Shown here piece by piece: positions 16,335-25,013 of a DNA stretch of 64,000 nt (the stretch's first letter is position 1; each line of letters starts with the position of its first letter). A program made the position numbers and the translations under genes. The notes beneath the pieces were generated by a model, which saw only the letters and a program-made list of their open reading frames with translations, made no database searches and was not told the DNA's origin. The stretch covers positions 406,521 through 470,520 of the forward strand of contig JACKOJ010000003.1 in assembly GCA_024234325.1 (NCBI GenBank), written 5' to 3'. This DNA comes from Pseudomonadales bacterium. Its GTDB lineage: Bacteria > Pseudomonadota > Gammaproteobacteria > Pseudomonadales > Pseudohongiellaceae.

Positions 16335-17189
16335 ATGTCTCTGCTGATTGCCCCGCGTGTTCACGACATCGGATTTGCGGTACGTCGTCTCCTGCCGTCC
16401 CGAGCCTGTCAGCGCGTGGGACCTTTCATCTTCCTGGATCATATGGGGCCGGCCCTGTTTGAGAGGAACAGTACGGCTGGAGATGTGCGTCAGCATCCCC
16501 ACATTGGCCTCGCGACAGTGACCTATCTGTTCAGCGGTGCGTTGATGCACCGGGACAGCCTGGGTTCTGTGCAGCGCATCGAGCCGGGCGCAATCAATCT
16601 GATGACGGCGGGGCGCGGTATTGTCCACTCGGAGCGCATCCCGGCGGACGTGCGTGAGGCACAGAGCGCGGTGCAGGGCATCCAGACCTGGTTGGCCCTG
16701 CCGATGGAGGACGAGGAGATTGCGCCGGTATTCGAGCATTACCCCGCCGACGCCATCCCTGCCAGCCGAATGAACGGCGGGCAGGTGCGTGTGCTGATTG
16801 GCAGGCTGGACGGTCTGGAATCTCCGGTCAGGACATGTTCGCTTGCCACCTGTCTGGACCTGCAGCTCGATGCTGGTGGAGTGTTCGAGGTGTCTCTGCC
16901 AGCCCAGGAGCTCGCAGTGTATGTGGCGCAGGGCAGTGCTGAGGTCAATGGCGATGAGGTGGCAGAGCACCACCTGCTGGTGGCAGGCGACACCCTGCGC
17001 CTGCAGGCGGGAGACGAAGGGTGTCGTGCGATGATCCTGGGGGGAGAACCTCTGGAAGGCAGCCGCTTCATGCACTGGAACTTTGTCTCTTCCAGCACCG
17101 GACGCCTGAAACAGGCCGCCAGTGACTGGGAGGCCGGGCGCTTTGCACTCGTTCCCGGGGAAACCGGGTCGATTCCCCTGCCGCGCTAG
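16335..17189 (+). CDS. Pirin-family bicupin protein (second copy)
   Basis: The 284-residue bicupin has the pirin metal-site pattern HPHIGLATVTYLFSG, MHRDSLG and TAGRGIVHSE in its first cupin domain. It is clearly a different subfamily from the pirin at 4638-5474, sharing the fold motifs but with a shorter N-terminus and LLPSRACQRVGPFIFLDHMGP near residue 20. Its activity is unknown; some pirins are quercetinases, others interact with enzymes or regulators. It follows fghA by 30 bases and is probably co-transcribed. It converges with the HAD-UbiA gene. Confidence 0.88.
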   Translation: MSLLIAPRVHDIGFAVRRLLPSRACQRVGPFIFLDHMGPALFERNSTAGDVRQHPHIGLATVTYLFSGALMHRDSLGSVQRIEPGAINLMTAGRGIVHSERIPADVREAQSAVQGIQTWLALPMEDEEIAPVFEHYPADAIPASRMNGGQVRVLIGRLDGLESPVRTCSLATCLDLQLDAGGVFEVSLPAQELAVYVAQGSAEVNGDEVAEHHLLVAGDTLRLQAGDEGCRAMILGGEPLEGSRFMHWNFVSSSTGRLKQAASDWEAGRFALVPGETGSIPLPR

Positions 17190-17214
17190 CTGGCCAAGTA
17201 CGAGTGACAGGGTC

Positions 17215-18693
17215 CTACAGCAACACTTCGCGCCACGGAATATTGGCCAGCCACAGCAGCAGGCCACAGGCCAGGGTCACTGCCTGGCTGACGCGGTCCT
17301 TCAGGGCAAACACGATCGGATCTTCCGCAATCTGTCCGCGTGCGGCAAGCAGCCAGATGCGGGTGACCATGTACAGCAGGAGGGGGCAGATCAACCACAA
17401 TATCTCCGGAGTGAGGTACTGATTTCGTGTCTCCTCGTTATTGATGTAGAGCGCGAATACCATCACGGAGAGAAAGGCGCTGGAGCAACCGAACATCGCC
17501 ATCATGCCAAGATCCTGCGCGAAATAGCCCCGCCCTTCTGTCTGGCTCATGCCTGCGTTGCGCAGATAGTCGAGCTCTGTGTAGCGTTTGACTACCGCAA
17601 GGCTGAAGAACAGGAACATGGAGAAAGCCAGCAGCCAGAAGGAGGGCACGACGGCAATGGCGGCGGCGCCGGAAATGATGCGCAGCGTGTACAGGGCTGC
17701 CAGCAGAATGACATCCACGAGCATGATTTTCTTGAGGACAAAACTGTAGAGGCCGGTACACAGATAGTACAGCGCCAGAATGACAACAAATGCGCGCGGC
17801 AGCAGGCTTGCCACACTGAATGCGCTGAGCAGCAGTACCGGGCTCAGAATCAATCCCGAGATCAGGGGAATGTCCCCTGCCGCAAAAGGACGCCGGCATT
17901 TGCTGTAATGCTGCCGGTCGCTGGGCAGGTCGAGCAGATCGTTCAGGACGTACACACTGGAGGCACACAGCCCGAAGCAGAGGAAGGCAAGCAGGGCATT
18001 GAGAATCAGCGCCGGATTGTCCAGTTGGTGTGCCAGTGCCAGCGGCAGGAAGACGAGCGTATTCTTGAGCCACTGGTGCAGGCGCAGGGCCCGCACATAG
18101 GCTTTGACTGCGCCCTGGGGGTAATCGCATTGATGTTCGAGTGCTGTCTTTGCGATGACACGCTGTTGCAGTGCCGCCGGAAGGTTGACGGTGATGGCTG
18201 CACTGGCCTTCTCCCAGATGGGCAGATCGACGCGGTTGTCGCCGGCATAGACGAACACGGGATCATCCTGCTGAATGCGCGTCAGCTTGCGAATACCGCT
18301 GCAATTGATGTTGCCGTCACTGCCGATGGCCTGATCAAAAAGGCCCAGGTGCTCCGCAACGGCGTTCACCAGGGTCTGGTCAGACGCCGAGATCAGCACG
18401 AGTTTGCGCCCCAGGGCTTTCTGATCACGCAGATAATCCAGCAGGGAATCGTTATAGGGCAGAAGATCGGCACGAACGCCCACTCGTCGGGCAATCTGCT
18501 GCTTCAGCGAGGCCTTGCCTGCGAGCAGCCACAGGGGCAGCAGAAAGAGATACAGGAGATTGCGCTTGAGCAGTTCGAGCACGGACTCGATCAGCAGATC
18601 GCTGCGGATCAGCGTGCCGTCGAGATCGACATACAGGGGAGGCAAGGGCGTGGACGAGTCCGACGCGGCTTGAGGATGGGTATTGGCTGCCAT
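17215..18693 (-). CDS. HAD phosphatase-UbiA prenyltransferase fusion (decaprenyl-phosphate phosphoribosyltransferase-like)
   Basis: The 492-residue protein starts at ATG 18693. Residues 20-200 are a HAD domain (YVDLDGTLIRSD with Asp23/Asp25; ISASD; GDNRVDLPIW). From about 210 on comes a polytopic UbiA domain with RLHQWLKNTLVFLPL, the Mg2+/diphosphate motif NDLLDLPSDRQH followed by K-x-RRPFAAG, and EDPIVFALKDRV at the end, as in mycobacterial Rv3806c. That enzyme joins 5-phosphoribose from PRPP to decaprenyl phosphate. The fused HAD domain could remove the 5-phosphate. DprE2-, DprE1- and GtrA-like genes on the same strand support the assignment. Another UbiA acceptor cannot be excluded. Confidence 0.8.
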   Translation of the reverse strand: MAANTHPQAASDSSTPLPPLYVDLDGTLIRSDLLIESVLELLKRNLLYLFLLPLWLLAGKASLKQQIARRVGVRADLLPYNDSLLDYLRDQKALGRKLVLISASDQTLVNAVAEHLGLFDQAIGSDGNINCSGIRKLTRIQQDDPVFVYAGDNRVDLPIWEKASAAITVNLPAALQQRVIAKTALEHQCDYPQGAVKAYVRALRLHQWLKNTLVFLPLALAHQLDNPALILNALLAFLCFGLCASSVYVLNDLLDLPSDRQHYSKCRRPFAAGDIPLISGLILSPVLLLSAFSVASLLPRAFVVILALYYLCTGLYSFVLKKIMLVDVILLAALYTLRIISGAAAIAVVPSFWLLAFSMFLFFSLAVVKRYTELDYLRNAGMSQTEGRGYFAQDLGMMAMFGCSSAFLSVMVFALYINNEETRNQYLTPEILWLICPLLLYMVTRIWLLAARGQIAEDPIVFALKDRVSQAVTLACGLLLWLANIPWREVLL

Positions 18694-18800
18694 GTTTTCT
18701 TGTTTGCAGGGTAGACTCAAGGGCGATGGGCCGTATGATGCCAGTACCCGGGTTGGCAATGCCAGCCCGGGAGGCACGGACAGACAGAACAGGAGGATGA

Positions 18801-19406
18801 ATGATGGAAGAAAATGCCGCGAGTGTGCTGCAGTTCTGGTTCGGCGATTCCGCTGATGACGCCACCGTTGCGGCTCGCCAGGCAGCGCTGTGGTGGCAGA
18901 AGCAGGCAGAGACCGATGCGATGATCACTGCGCGCTTCGAACCTCTGGTCAAGGCTGCCGCCGCCGGTACCCTGGCACAGTGGTCTGCCACGCCTGAGGG
19001 GCGTCTGGCCCTGATCATTCTGCTGGACCAGTTTCCGCGCAATATGTACCGCAATATGCCACAGGCCTTTGCCTGTGATCCTCTGGCTCGTGGCCTGTGT
19101 CTGGAAGGCTTGGACAATGGGGATGATCTGCGTCTGCGCCCCATTGAGCGGGTCTTTTTCTATCTTCCCCTGGAACATGCCGAGGATGCGGCATTGCAGG
19201 CGAAATCCGTCGAGCTCTTTGAGGCGCTGGATGCGCTCACGCAGGGCAGTGGTGGCGCAAATCTTTCTTCCTATGCCGAGTTTGCCCGGCGGCATCAGCG
19301 CATCATTGACCGCTTTGGTCGCTTTCCCCATCGCAATGCGATACTGGGACGCCCCTCCTCGGATGAGGAAGAGGCGTTTCTGAAGACGCCAGGCTCGTCG
19401 TTCTAA
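18801..19406 (+). CDS. DUF924 family protein
   Basis: The 201-residue protein matches DUF924 (PF06041): VLQFWFGD at the N-terminus, LALIILLDQFPRNMYRN, FYLPLEHAED, and FGRFPHRNAILGR near the C-terminus. The fold is helical and TPR-like; the function is not established. Two adjacent ATGs are possible: 18801, or 18804 at a better distance (7) from AGGAGG at 18791-18796. It is inserted in the opposite direction between the SDR and UbiA genes of the putative arabinose-lipid set, and is probably unrelated to it. Confidence 0.85.
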   Translation: MMEENAASVLQFWFGDSADDATVAARQAALWWQKQAETDAMITARFEPLVKAAAAGTLAQWSATPEGRLALIILLDQFPRNMYRNMPQAFACDPLARGLCLEGLDNGDDLRLRPIERVFFYLPLEHAEDAALQAKSVELFEALDALTQGSGGANLSSYAEFARRHQRIIDRFGRFPHRNAILGRPSSDEEEAFLKTPGSSF

Positions 19407-19502
19407 CCGGCCACAGGGACGCAGTACGCCTAGGGAACCTCTGATTAATTGTGCAAACGTTCAGGCCTTGCCAGGATTGGTTTGTCTGCGTTGCTCTTTT
19501 TC

Positions 19503-20240
19503 CTAGAACCGGAGTCGTTTGAACAGGAATTCCGGAATGCAGCGCACGATCAGCATGATGAGGCGCCAGAAGGCCGGGGCATACACGGTGGTGCGACGTT
19601 TCGCGATGCCTTTCACAACCGCCTGTGCCACCTGCTCCGGGCTGGCCCACAGCGCGCCCTTGGGCAAATGCTCCGTCATCGGCGTGTCCACAAACCCGGG
19701 CCGGATGTCGACGACGTCGATGTTATGAGGAAACAGCCGGCCCCTGAGTCCCTGCAGATAACGGGACACCATGCCCTTTGCCGCGCCGTAGACGTAGTTG
19801 GACTGTCGTCCACGATCCCCTGCCACGGAGGTGATTACGGCGATACAGCCACTGTTCTGCGTCATCATGTGCCTGCACAGATGGGTGAGCAGGGAAATGA
19901 CGCTGAGCGCGTTGATGTTGAAGGCTTCCAGGGCGGCGTCAAAATCGTTCTGGCACAGCTCCTGATCCGGCAGGCTGCCGTGGCAGATCAGGACCAGATC
20001 AAGTTGTCCGAGCAGGCCAACCGCCTGATCGATTACCGCCTCGTGAACGGCGAAGTGGGTGACGTCCAGCGGCGCAATATCGACCTCGGAGGCGCCGCGA
20101 ATCAACAGGTCCTGTCGCTGTTCGGCCAGGGCGGCGGAATCGCGCCCCAGCAGGTAAAGCCGACAGTGCTCCTGCGCATACAGGCGGGCAGTCGCCTTTG
20201 CGATGGCTGAATTGGCGCCGATGATCAGAATGTTCTTCAA
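19503..20240 (-). CDS. Short-chain dehydrogenase, DprE2-like (keto-ribose to arabinose reductase)
   Basis: The 245-residue SDR has the NAD(P) glycine motif GANSAIAK (8-15) and the catalytic set Ser138, Tyr151 and Lys155 within SVAGDRGRQSNYVYGAAK. The GDRGRxSNYVYGAAK segment is typical of DprE2 proteins, which reduce decaprenylphosphoryl-2-keto-ribose to decaprenylphosphoryl-arabinose. The hydrophobic C-terminus (FWRLIMLIVRCIPEFLFKRL) also fits the family and suggests membrane association. It lies 38 bases downstream of the DprE1-like gene on the same strand. The presence of both oxidase and reductase is what makes the epimerase assignment credible. Confidence 0.8.
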   Translation of the reverse strand: MKNILIIGANSAIAKATARLYAQEHCRLYLLGRDSAALAEQRQDLLIRGASEVDIAPLDVTHFAVHEAVIDQAVGLLGQLDLVLICHGSLPDQELCQNDFDAALEAFNINALSVISLLTHLCRHMMTQNSGCIAVITSVAGDRGRQSNYVYGAAKGMVSRYLQGLRGRLFPHNIDVVDIRPGFVDTPMTEHLPKGALWASPEQVAQAVVKGIAKRRTTVYAPAFWRLIMLIVRCIPEFLFKRLRF

Positions 20241-20278
20241 GTCCGTGACCTCATGATGCGTTGTCTGACCCTGCAGGT

Positions 20279-21598
20279 TCAGAGTCCCAGGCGGCGGGAC
20301 TGCAGGGAGTGGAATAAGCGGTCCGCTCCGGTTTGTGCCCGTATCTGTGCCATTTCCTCCCAGCGGGGATAGCTGCGGCGAAACATGTCCTGGCTCATGC
20401 GTGCGTCCTTGGCCAGATACAGCCGGCCACCGTGCTCAAGCACAATCTGGTCGAGGGTGTCCAGCAGCGGCAGAATTGCGGGTTCAAATTTGAAATCCAG
20501 GGCAAGGGTATAACCTGCCAGGGGGAAGGACAGCAGATTGTGATTTGCGGGCCCGAGTTTCTTCAGTACCGAGAGGAAGGAACCCTTGCCGGCATCGCTG
20601 ATGCGGGTCAGGATTTCCCGCATTGCAGGCAGCGCCGTGGCATCGGGAATGACGCATTGATACTGCAGGAATCCTCTCTTCCCGTACAGGCGGTTCCAGT
20701 GCTGAATGCTGTCGAGGGGAAAGAAATACTGCTTGGCTTCGATGCGCTGTTCCAGGGCATTCCTGACGGGTTTGTGGTAATAGGCGCTGTTGAAGAGCGA
20801 CATACTGTACCGATTGAGCAAGAAAGCAGGTGTTGTGAACGGGACACTCACTCTGCTGTTTCCGATCGGGGAGAACCCCTCGTCGTCTGCGTGTTCACCC
20901 AGGTACAGTAGCGAGCGGCCAAGCGCGCTGCCGCGCGCCAGGCAGTCAAGCCAGGCGACGGAATAGCGGGTATCGTGATGTGCTTCAAACAGCGCGAACA
21001 CGTCGTCGAGATTGGATGCGCGCAGGGTGCGCTGCAGGATCGCGGAACTGTGCACCCGGCGCAGACGCAGCGTGGCATCCGTGATGACACCTGTCAGTCC
21101 CATGCCGGCACAGGTGGCATGAAACAGGTGCGGGTTCTCCTGTGCGGAACACTGCTGGATTTCGCCGCTGGCAAGCATCAGGCGAAGTGACTCCACGTGC
21201 TGGCTGAAACTGCCATCGAGATGATGGTTCTTGCCATGCACATCGCTGGCGATGGCCCCGCCGACACTGACATGCCAGGTGCCGGGCACCACAGGCAGAA
21301 ACCAGCCCCGGGGCATCATCACCCGTAGAATATTCTCAAGTGTTGTGCCAGCGGCACAGCGCAGCAGTCCCTCGTTTTCGTCGAAGGAAATGAAGTGGTC
21401 GAGAGCCGTCGTGGTGTGCACCCACGGCGCGAGTGCGCTGTCGCCATAGCTGCGTCCCATGCCGCGCGCAATGCAGGAGCTGTCCGCTGAGTGGGTGTGA
21501 AGCGTCTGCGCAAGCGCGGCCGCGAGTGCCGCGTTGTTGCGCGGTCTGCATTCGGTGCTGTCGCTGATTGGGTAGCGTCCCCAGGAACTCAGTTTCAT
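20279..21598 (-). CDS. FAD-linked oxidase, DprE1-like (decaprenylphosphoryl-ribose 2'-oxidase)
   Basis: The 439-residue protein has a VAO-type FAD-binding domain: GMGRSYGD (46-53) and VVPGTWHVSVGGAIASDVHG (104-122) followed by KNHH, the hallmark DprE1 segments. The C-terminal substrate domain ends with LYLAKDARMSQDMFRRSYPRW, matching the DprE1 C-terminus. DprE1 oxidises C2 of polyprenylphosphoryl ribose as the first half of a two-step epimerisation. Its start overlaps the stop of the GtrA gene (ATGA) and the SDR follows 38 bases on, an operon GtrA-DprE1-DprE2. Related oxidases act on other sugars, so the exact substrate is inferred from the gene set. Confidence 0.82.
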   Translation of the reverse strand: MKLSSWGRYPISDSTECRPRNNAALAAALAQTLHTHSADSSCIARGMGRSYGDSALAPWVHTTTALDHFISFDENEGLLRCAAGTTLENILRVMMPRGWFLPVVPGTWHVSVGGAIASDVHGKNHHLDGSFSQHVESLRLMLASGEIQQCSAQENPHLFHATCAGMGLTGVITDATLRLRRVHSSAILQRTLRASNLDDVFALFEAHHDTRYSVAWLDCLARGSALGRSLLYLGEHADDEGFSPIGNSRVSVPFTTPAFLLNRYSMSLFNSAYYHKPVRNALEQRIEAKQYFFPLDSIQHWNRLYGKRGFLQYQCVIPDATALPAMREILTRISDAGKGSFLSVLKKLGPANHNLLSFPLAGYTLALDFKFEPAILPLLDTLDQIVLEHGGRLYLAKDARMSQDMFRRSYPRWEEMAQIRAQTGADRLFHSLQSRRLGL

Positions 21599-22011
21599 GA
21601 CGGCCGCACTCTTGTGAAGACAAAACGCTTGTCTAGCCGGTATTTCAGCAGATAACCGGCGCTCAGGCCGAGCACGGCGCCCACATAGCGGGCTTCCCGC
21701 GTCGCAAAGAGCTGGTCAAAGAGAATTTCGCTGCCCCAGAACAGGCAGGTGGTGATCACGCCCGTGGCGGTATAGGCCATGAACTGGCGGCCATCCTGTG
21801 CCAGGGGCACGGTATTGGCGCGGAAGATGTATTTGCGGTCGAGCACGTACTTCACCACCAATCCCACGGCCGTGCCCGTGGGGATGGAAAGCCACAGTTC
21901 CCCCGGGCCGCGGTACAGCAGCAGCGACGCTTCCTGGCTGAGTACATTGGCGGCAATGGCAAGCAGTGCGAACAGGCTGTAGGCAATGACGACGGACATC
22001 CCGGTGTTCAT
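21595..22011 (-). CDS. GtrA-family membrane protein
   Basis: The 138-residue protein has four transmembrane segments and the GtrA pattern VGLVVKYVLDRKYIF in the first half and AGYLLKYRLDKRFVF at the C-terminus. GtrA proteins are thought to translocate polyprenyl-phosphate-linked sugars across the inner membrane; the mycobacterial homologue Rv3789 sits beside dprE1/dprE2. Start 22011 was chosen because the frame upstream lacks protein-like composition; a second ATG at 21999 is possible. The 4-base overlap with the DprE1-like gene shows translational coupling. Confidence 0.82.
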   Translation of the reverse strand: MNTGMSVVIAYSLFALLAIAANVLSQEASLLLYRGPGELWLSIPTGTAVGLVVKYVLDRKYIFRANTVPLAQDGRQFMAYTATGVITTCLFWGSEILFDQLFATREARYVGAVLGLSAGYLLKYRLDKRFVFTRVRPS

Positions 22012-22207
22012 TCCGCTGGCTCGGCCTCTGTTGGTGTGGGTTCTGTTTGTCCCGGCCCCGAAGGCCGGTCTGAAATCCGCTTCGCAGAATACTCTGCCGG
22101 GGCGCCCTTGGCTATGTCTGTGCGCCCCACGGTGCTCCTGCATCGCGGGAGCTGCACGGGGTGAACTGTTATACTGCGCCCTTCCATTCATCCTGCGCGA
22201 GAGTTTC

Positions 22208-23020
22208 ATGCACGCTTCCATCCCTGCCTTTACCCGTGAACTGGCCGAAGCGGCCGGGCAACTCATTGTGCACGAACGTCAGGCGCAGGCAGGTCTGCAG
22301 ACGTCCTACAAGGACGGTGTGGAGCTGGTGACCCATGCCGATGTGAAGGCCGACCAGTATATCTGCGATGCCATTCGCAAAGCCTACCCCGGGCACCGCA
22401 TTCTCGCCGAGGAGTCTGCGCCGGACATGCGCGATCTGTCGTCCTTCGAGGGGCCCCTGTGGATCATCGATCCCATCGACGGCACCGTGAATTACGCGCA
22501 CGGGCACTATCAGAGCGCCGTGTCGATTGCCTACGCCGAGCAGGGCCGTGTGCACTGTGGCGTCGTGTGCAACCCGTTCGTGAAGGAAACCTTCCATGCG
22601 GTGCTGGGCGGTGGCGCGTGGTTGAATGAGCACGCGATTCAGGTAGCGCAGAAGACGCAGATCAACCGGGCCATCGTGGCAACCGGCTTTCCCTATATCA
22701 AGGGGGACATGACGCCTCTGGTACGCCGACTGGCGCTGGTACTGAAGGAGTGCGCGGACATACGTCGCCTGGGCGCGGCCTCACTGGATATCTGCTGGGT
22801 CGCCATGGGCCGTCTCGACGCCTACTACGAAAACCTGAGTGTGTGGGACTTCGCCGCCGCGCAACTGATTGCTCGTGAGGCCGGTGCCCGTTACGGCCAT
22901 TTCAAGCCGGTGCCTGACGGCATCAGTCCGGAGTTTCATCACCAGAATATTCTGGTGGCCAACGCGGCCCTGTTCCCGCAGATGCACGAGTTGCTGAACC
23001 GTGCCGATGCCCAGGGCTGA
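22208..23020 (+). CDS. Inositol monophosphatase family protein
   Basis: The 270-residue protein has the Mg2+/Li+-sensitive phosphatase motifs: ILAEES around residue 70, WIIDPIDGTVNYAHG around 90, and WDFAAAQLIAREAGA around 220. Start 22208 agrees with family N-termini. Members hydrolyse inositol-1-phosphate or other sugar phosphates and PAP; the substrate is unknown here. It is divergent from the GtrA-DprE1-DprE2 genes, which makes a role in removing a phosphate from a lipid-linked sugar intermediate conceivable but unproven. It is not the canonical suhB context. Confidence 0.88.
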   Translation: MHASIPAFTRELAEAAGQLIVHERQAQAGLQTSYKDGVELVTHADVKADQYICDAIRKAYPGHRILAEESAPDMRDLSSFEGPLWIIDPIDGTVNYAHGHYQSAVSIAYAEQGRVHCGVVCNPFVKETFHAVLGGGAWLNEHAIQVAQKTQINRAIVATGFPYIKGDMTPLVRRLALVLKECADIRRLGAASLDICWVAMGRLDAYYENLSVWDFAAAQLIAREAGARYGHFKPVPDGISPEFHHQNILVANAALFPQMHELLNRADAQG

Positions 23021-23040
23021 GCCGGGGCTGTAAAGAGACT

Positions 23041-23925
23041 TTAGCCGGGATGGTGCTGACATGCCGCTAGCCAGCTCTGGATGCCGGCGCTGCGATACTT
23101 CTGCCGGTGCAGAATGAAGTAGAACTGGCGGGTCCAGTCTCGCTGCGGCGCCTTCAGCTCTACAAGGCTGCCGCGGGCGAAGGCTTCGCGCAGCGCGATG
23201 GCGGAGAGGCAGCCGACGCCCAGGTTCGCTTCCACCGCGCGCTTGATGGCTTCGGTATGCTGCAGCTCCAGCCGTAGCTGCAGCCGCGGCAACAGCCCGT
23301 GCATGGCACGGTCGAAGGCCTGGCGGGTGCCCGAACCGGCCTCCCTGACAATCCATTGGGCCGTCAGCAATGCCTGATCGTCCAGGACTCCCTGCTGTGC
23401 CAGGGGATGCTGGGGTGAGCAGAACAGCGCAAGTTCATCCGAGCGCCAGGGAATCACCTCCAGAACGGGGTCCTGCAGCTCACCCTCGATCAGCCCCACG
23501 TCGAGCTCAAAGTTCTTCACCCGGTTGGCAATGGCGGCGGTATTTTCCACGGTCAGGCTGACCCGGGCGCCCTGATGCTGTTTCATGAATTCTGCCATGA
23601 TGGCCACGGCAAGGTAGTTGCCGATGGTGAGGGTTGCCCCTACCTTGATTTCACCGATGTCCGAATGCAGGGCCAGGACACGCTCGAACTCCCGTGCCTG
23701 GGCCATCAACGCCTCTGCCCGGGGTCTCAGGGATTTGCCCAGTTCGTTCAGTTGCAGCCGTTTGCCCGCGCGGTCGAAGAGTTGCATTTCGAAGCGCTGC
23801 TCCAGATCCTGCAGCGCGGAGCTGGCAGCCGACTGGGACATGGACAGGCTGCTGGCGGCCTGGGTGACGTTCTCGAAATGCGCGGTGGCAAGGAAAACCT
23901 CGATCTGGCGCAGGGTGTAATGCAT
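23041..23925 (-). CDS. finR: LysR-family regulator, FinR-like
   Basis: The 294-residue protein has a LysR helix-turn-helix (VFLATAHFENVTQAASSLSMSQSAASSALQDLEQRF) and a CysB-like effector domain. It is divergent from fpr, the same arrangement as finR and the ferredoxin-NADP+ reductase gene fprA in Pseudomonas, where FinR activates the reductase under superoxide stress. The identification rests mainly on this synteny. Two candidate sites (24021-24038 and 24042-24056) lie in the 242-base divergent region. Confidence 0.8.
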   Translation of the reverse strand: MHYTLRQIEVFLATAHFENVTQAASSLSMSQSAASSALQDLEQRFEMQLFDRAGKRLQLNELGKSLRPRAEALMAQAREFERVLALHSDIGEIKVGATLTIGNYLAVAIMAEFMKQHQGARVSLTVENTAAIANRVKNFELDVGLIEGELQDPVLEVIPWRSDELALFCSPQHPLAQQGVLDDQALLTAQWIVREAGSGTRQAFDRAMHGLLPRLQLRLELQHTEAIKRAVEANLGVGCLSAIALREAFARGSLVELKAPQRDWTRQFYFILHRQKYRSAGIQSWLAACQHHPG

Positions 23926-24020
23926 GAGCGTAAGCCTTTGAAAGTGAGCAAGACCTTGAAATTCGTGGCATCCCGCTGTATCGTCCGCAGCGGTTTTGGA
24001 TTCATGCTGGCTTTGGTTTT

Positions 24021-24056
24021 ATATCTGAAAAACCGATTGATGATATGGCTATTATC
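24021..24056. promoter_or_regulatory. Candidate FinR operator region between finR and fpr
   Basis: ATATCTGAAAAACCGATT (24021-24038) contains ATC-N9-GAT, a LysR T-N11-A box, and matches the box upstream of azoR at 16 of 18 positions. Immediately after it GATA-N7-TATC (24042-24056) forms a second dyad. The pair is placed as expected for an activator upstream of fpr. Confidence 0.4.
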
Positions 24057-24167
24057 TGTTTTACGGGTAGCATATCGGGCGGGTAGACTCCGCGCAAGCA
24101 ATCGAATCCCCGGTACGACAACGGCACGACAATCCCTTATTGACGATATGAAGGCAGGAACCAAAGC

Positions 24168-24938
24168 ATGGCGGCAATCTCCAAACAGAACGTGACCAGT
24201 GTGCACCACTGGAACGAGACCTTGTTCAGTTTTACGACCACACGAGACAAGTCGCTGCGCTTCGAGAATGGCCATTTCGTCATGGTGGGGCTGGAAGTGG
24301 ACGGTCGCCCGCTGATGCGCGCCTACAGCATCGCCAGTGCCAATTACGAAGAAGAGCTGGAGTTCTTCAGCATCAAGGTGCCCGATGGTCCCCTGACCTC
24401 GCGCCTGCAGAACATCAAGATCGGTGACGAGGTCTTCGTCAGCGCCAAGCCCACCGGGACGCTGGTGGCGGATCATCTGCTGCCCGGGCGCAATCTGTAT
24501 CTGCTGAGCACCGGTACGGGCCTTGCGCCTTTCATGAGCGTGATTCGCGATCCGGAAATCTACGAACGCTTCGAGAAGATCATCCTCGTGCACGGTGTGC
24601 GTCGGGTCATTGATCTGGCGTATCACGAACTGATCACCGAAGAGCTGCCCAGGAACGAGTTCTTTGGCGAGGAAGTCGGCAAGCAACTGATTTACTACCC
24701 CACAGTGACGCGTGAGCCCTACGTCTACACCGGTCGCATCACCGACCTGATGCTGAACGGCAAGCTGTTCGACGATATCGGTCTGCCCAAGCCCACGACA
24801 GAAGACGACCGCTTCATGCTGTGCGGTAGCTCGGCCATGCTGCGCGACATCGGCAAGATTCTGGACGACTGGGGCTTCAAGGAATCCCGCCAGGGCATCA
24901 AGGCCGAGTATGTGATTGAGCGGGCTTTTGTTGACTGA
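24168..24938 (+). CDS. fpr: Ferredoxin/flavodoxin-NADP+ reductase
   Basis: The 256-residue protein matches bacterial Fpr: the FAD-binding segment RAYSIAS, the NADP-binding LLSTGTGLAPFMSV, ILVHGVRR, and MLCGSSAMLRDIGKIL near the C-terminus, ending with aromatic-poor ERAFVD rather than a terminal Trp. It transfers electrons between NADPH and ferredoxin or flavodoxin and is a common oxidative-stress defence enzyme. The divergent finR is its probable activator. An intrinsic terminator follows at 25018-25050. Confidence 0.94.
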   Translation: MAAISKQNVTSVHHWNETLFSFTTTRDKSLRFENGHFVMVGLEVDGRPLMRAYSIASANYEEELEFFSIKVPDGPLTSRLQNIKIGDEVFVSAKPTGTLVADHLLPGRNLYLLSTGTGLAPFMSVIRDPEIYERFEKIILVHGVRRVIDLAYHELITEELPRNEFFGEEVGKQLIYYPTVTREPYVYTGRITDLMLNGKLFDDIGLPKPTTEDDRFMLCGSSAMLRDIGKILDDWGFKESRQGIKAEYVIERAFVD

Positions 24939-25013
24939 TTGTTGTTCCTGCTCGGGCGTGTTGAGCAGGACTGCAGTGCGGGCGCAGGCTCATCATCTCC
25001 AGGCCTGGAATAG

